A stretch of 13,212 nt of DNA from the NCBI GenBank assembly GCA_022712235.1, contig JALAGW010000335.1, positions 1 through 13,212 of the forward strand, read 5' to 3'. The position numbers were made by a program, and so were the translations under genes. This DNA comes from Brevundimonas sp. (GTDB lineage Bacteria; Pseudomonadota; Alphaproteobacteria; Caulobacterales; Caulobacteraceae). Position 1 is the stretch's first letter. The number at the start of each line of letters is the position of its first letter. Under the pieces are notes generated by a model that was not told where the DNA came from, made no database searches, and saw only the letters and a program-made list of their open reading frames with translations. Below, piece by piece: positions 13,010 through 13,212 of the stretch.

Positions 13010-13212
13010 ATGACCCGTCCCCTGCGAAAAGACGCCGCCGAACGCCGCGAGGCCCTGCTGAAGGCCGCCGCCGAAGCCTTCGCGCGCGACGGCCTGGACA
13101 CGCCGCTGCATGTCATCGCCGAACAGGCGGGCGTGGGACGGGCGACGCTTTATCGCAACTTCGCCGACCGTTCCTAGCTGGCCCTGGCGGTTTTCGTCGG
13201 TCAGATCGATGA
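13010..13212 (+). pseudogene. TetR-family regulator start, amber-interrupted and cut by the window edge
   Basis: From ATG 13010 the frame gives 55 residues with a clear TetR N-terminal DNA-binding domain: RREALLKAAAEAFARDG (helix 1), LHVIAEQAGVGRATLYRNFADRS (HTH). TAG at 13175-13177 follows, and the frame then continues LALAVFVGQID to the window end, exactly as TetR proteins do after the HTH (typically DRxALALAVF). So the stop is in-frame and premature: the 55-residue product would hold the HTH but no dimerisation or ligand domain. The codon could have been GAG (one substitution). A near-perfect operator sits 10 bp upstream, suggesting autoregulation by the intact form. Whether the remainder is open lies beyond the window. 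Sequencing error, recent nonsense mutation or amber suppression are all possible. Confidence 0.7.

Noticed and set aside
245..13177. Reassignment of TAG to an amino acid genome-wide
   Set aside because: The genes at 843-1268, 5534-6124 and 12137-12658 all end in TAG with family-length or well-bounded products, so TAG terminates normally.
12730..13212. tRNA-Leu as an integration site for a genomic island
   Set aside because: No integrase, no repeated copy of the tRNA 3' end, and no base-composition shift is visible in the downstream DNA available.

Overview
This 13.2 kb window looks like a chromosomal segment of a GC-rich alphaproteobacterium, most likely of the order Caulobacterales (Brevundimonas/Caulobacter-like). 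The reasons are the very GC-rich third codon positions, the aerobic-pathway cobaltochelatase subunit CobT, the di-iron COQ7 hydroxylase, a tRNA promoter close to the Caulobacter housekeeping consensus (TTGACGS, 10-14 nt, GCTANAWC), and intergenic CTTCTCCC/GGGAGAAG palindromes. This placement is inference; no database was searched.

Layout. (1) 1-1268: a hairpin-repeat fragment at the left edge; a helix-turn-helix gene (122-856, +) broken by an in-frame amber codon; and a convergent hypothetical gene (843-1268, -). (2) 1356-5363, +: an NYN/OST-HTH RNase-like protein, a small secreted two-cysteine protein, cobT, and a phytase-like lipoprotein that overlaps the cobT stop. (3) 5364-5533: a convergent intergenic region with two inverted copies of a 53-nt structured repeat whose central hairpins differ by compensatory changes. 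(4) 7294-5534, -: a three-gene unit of YqaA/DedA-type membrane protein, DsbB and COQ7. (5) 7488-12658, +: hpd (4-hydroxyphenylpyruvate dioxygenase) with a 60-aa membrane protein directly behind it; an overlapping run of isoaspartyl peptidase/asparaginase, cupin, ICMT-type methyltransferase and a hypothetical protein; a fumarylacetoacetate hydrolase-family gene; and a DUF1453/CcdC-like membrane protein. (6) 12683-13212: tRNA-Leu(CAA) with its promoter, a possibly structured spacer, a near-perfect operator palindrome, and the start of a TetR-family regulator that also carries an in-frame amber codon.

How the genes relate. HPPD and the FAH-family protein are an early and the final step of tyrosine degradation via homogentisate; homogentisate dioxygenase and maleylacetoacetate isomerase are not in the window. 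DsbB passes electrons to ubiquinone and COQ7 catalyses a late ubiquinone step, so the minus-strand unit has a plausible shared quinone theme. CobT is one part of the CobNST cobaltochelatase; CobS and CobN are not here. No phage, insertion sequence, CRISPR or defence island is visible. The most unusual signals are the two amber-interrupted DNA-binding genes, the covarying inverted repeat pair, and the TetR operator.
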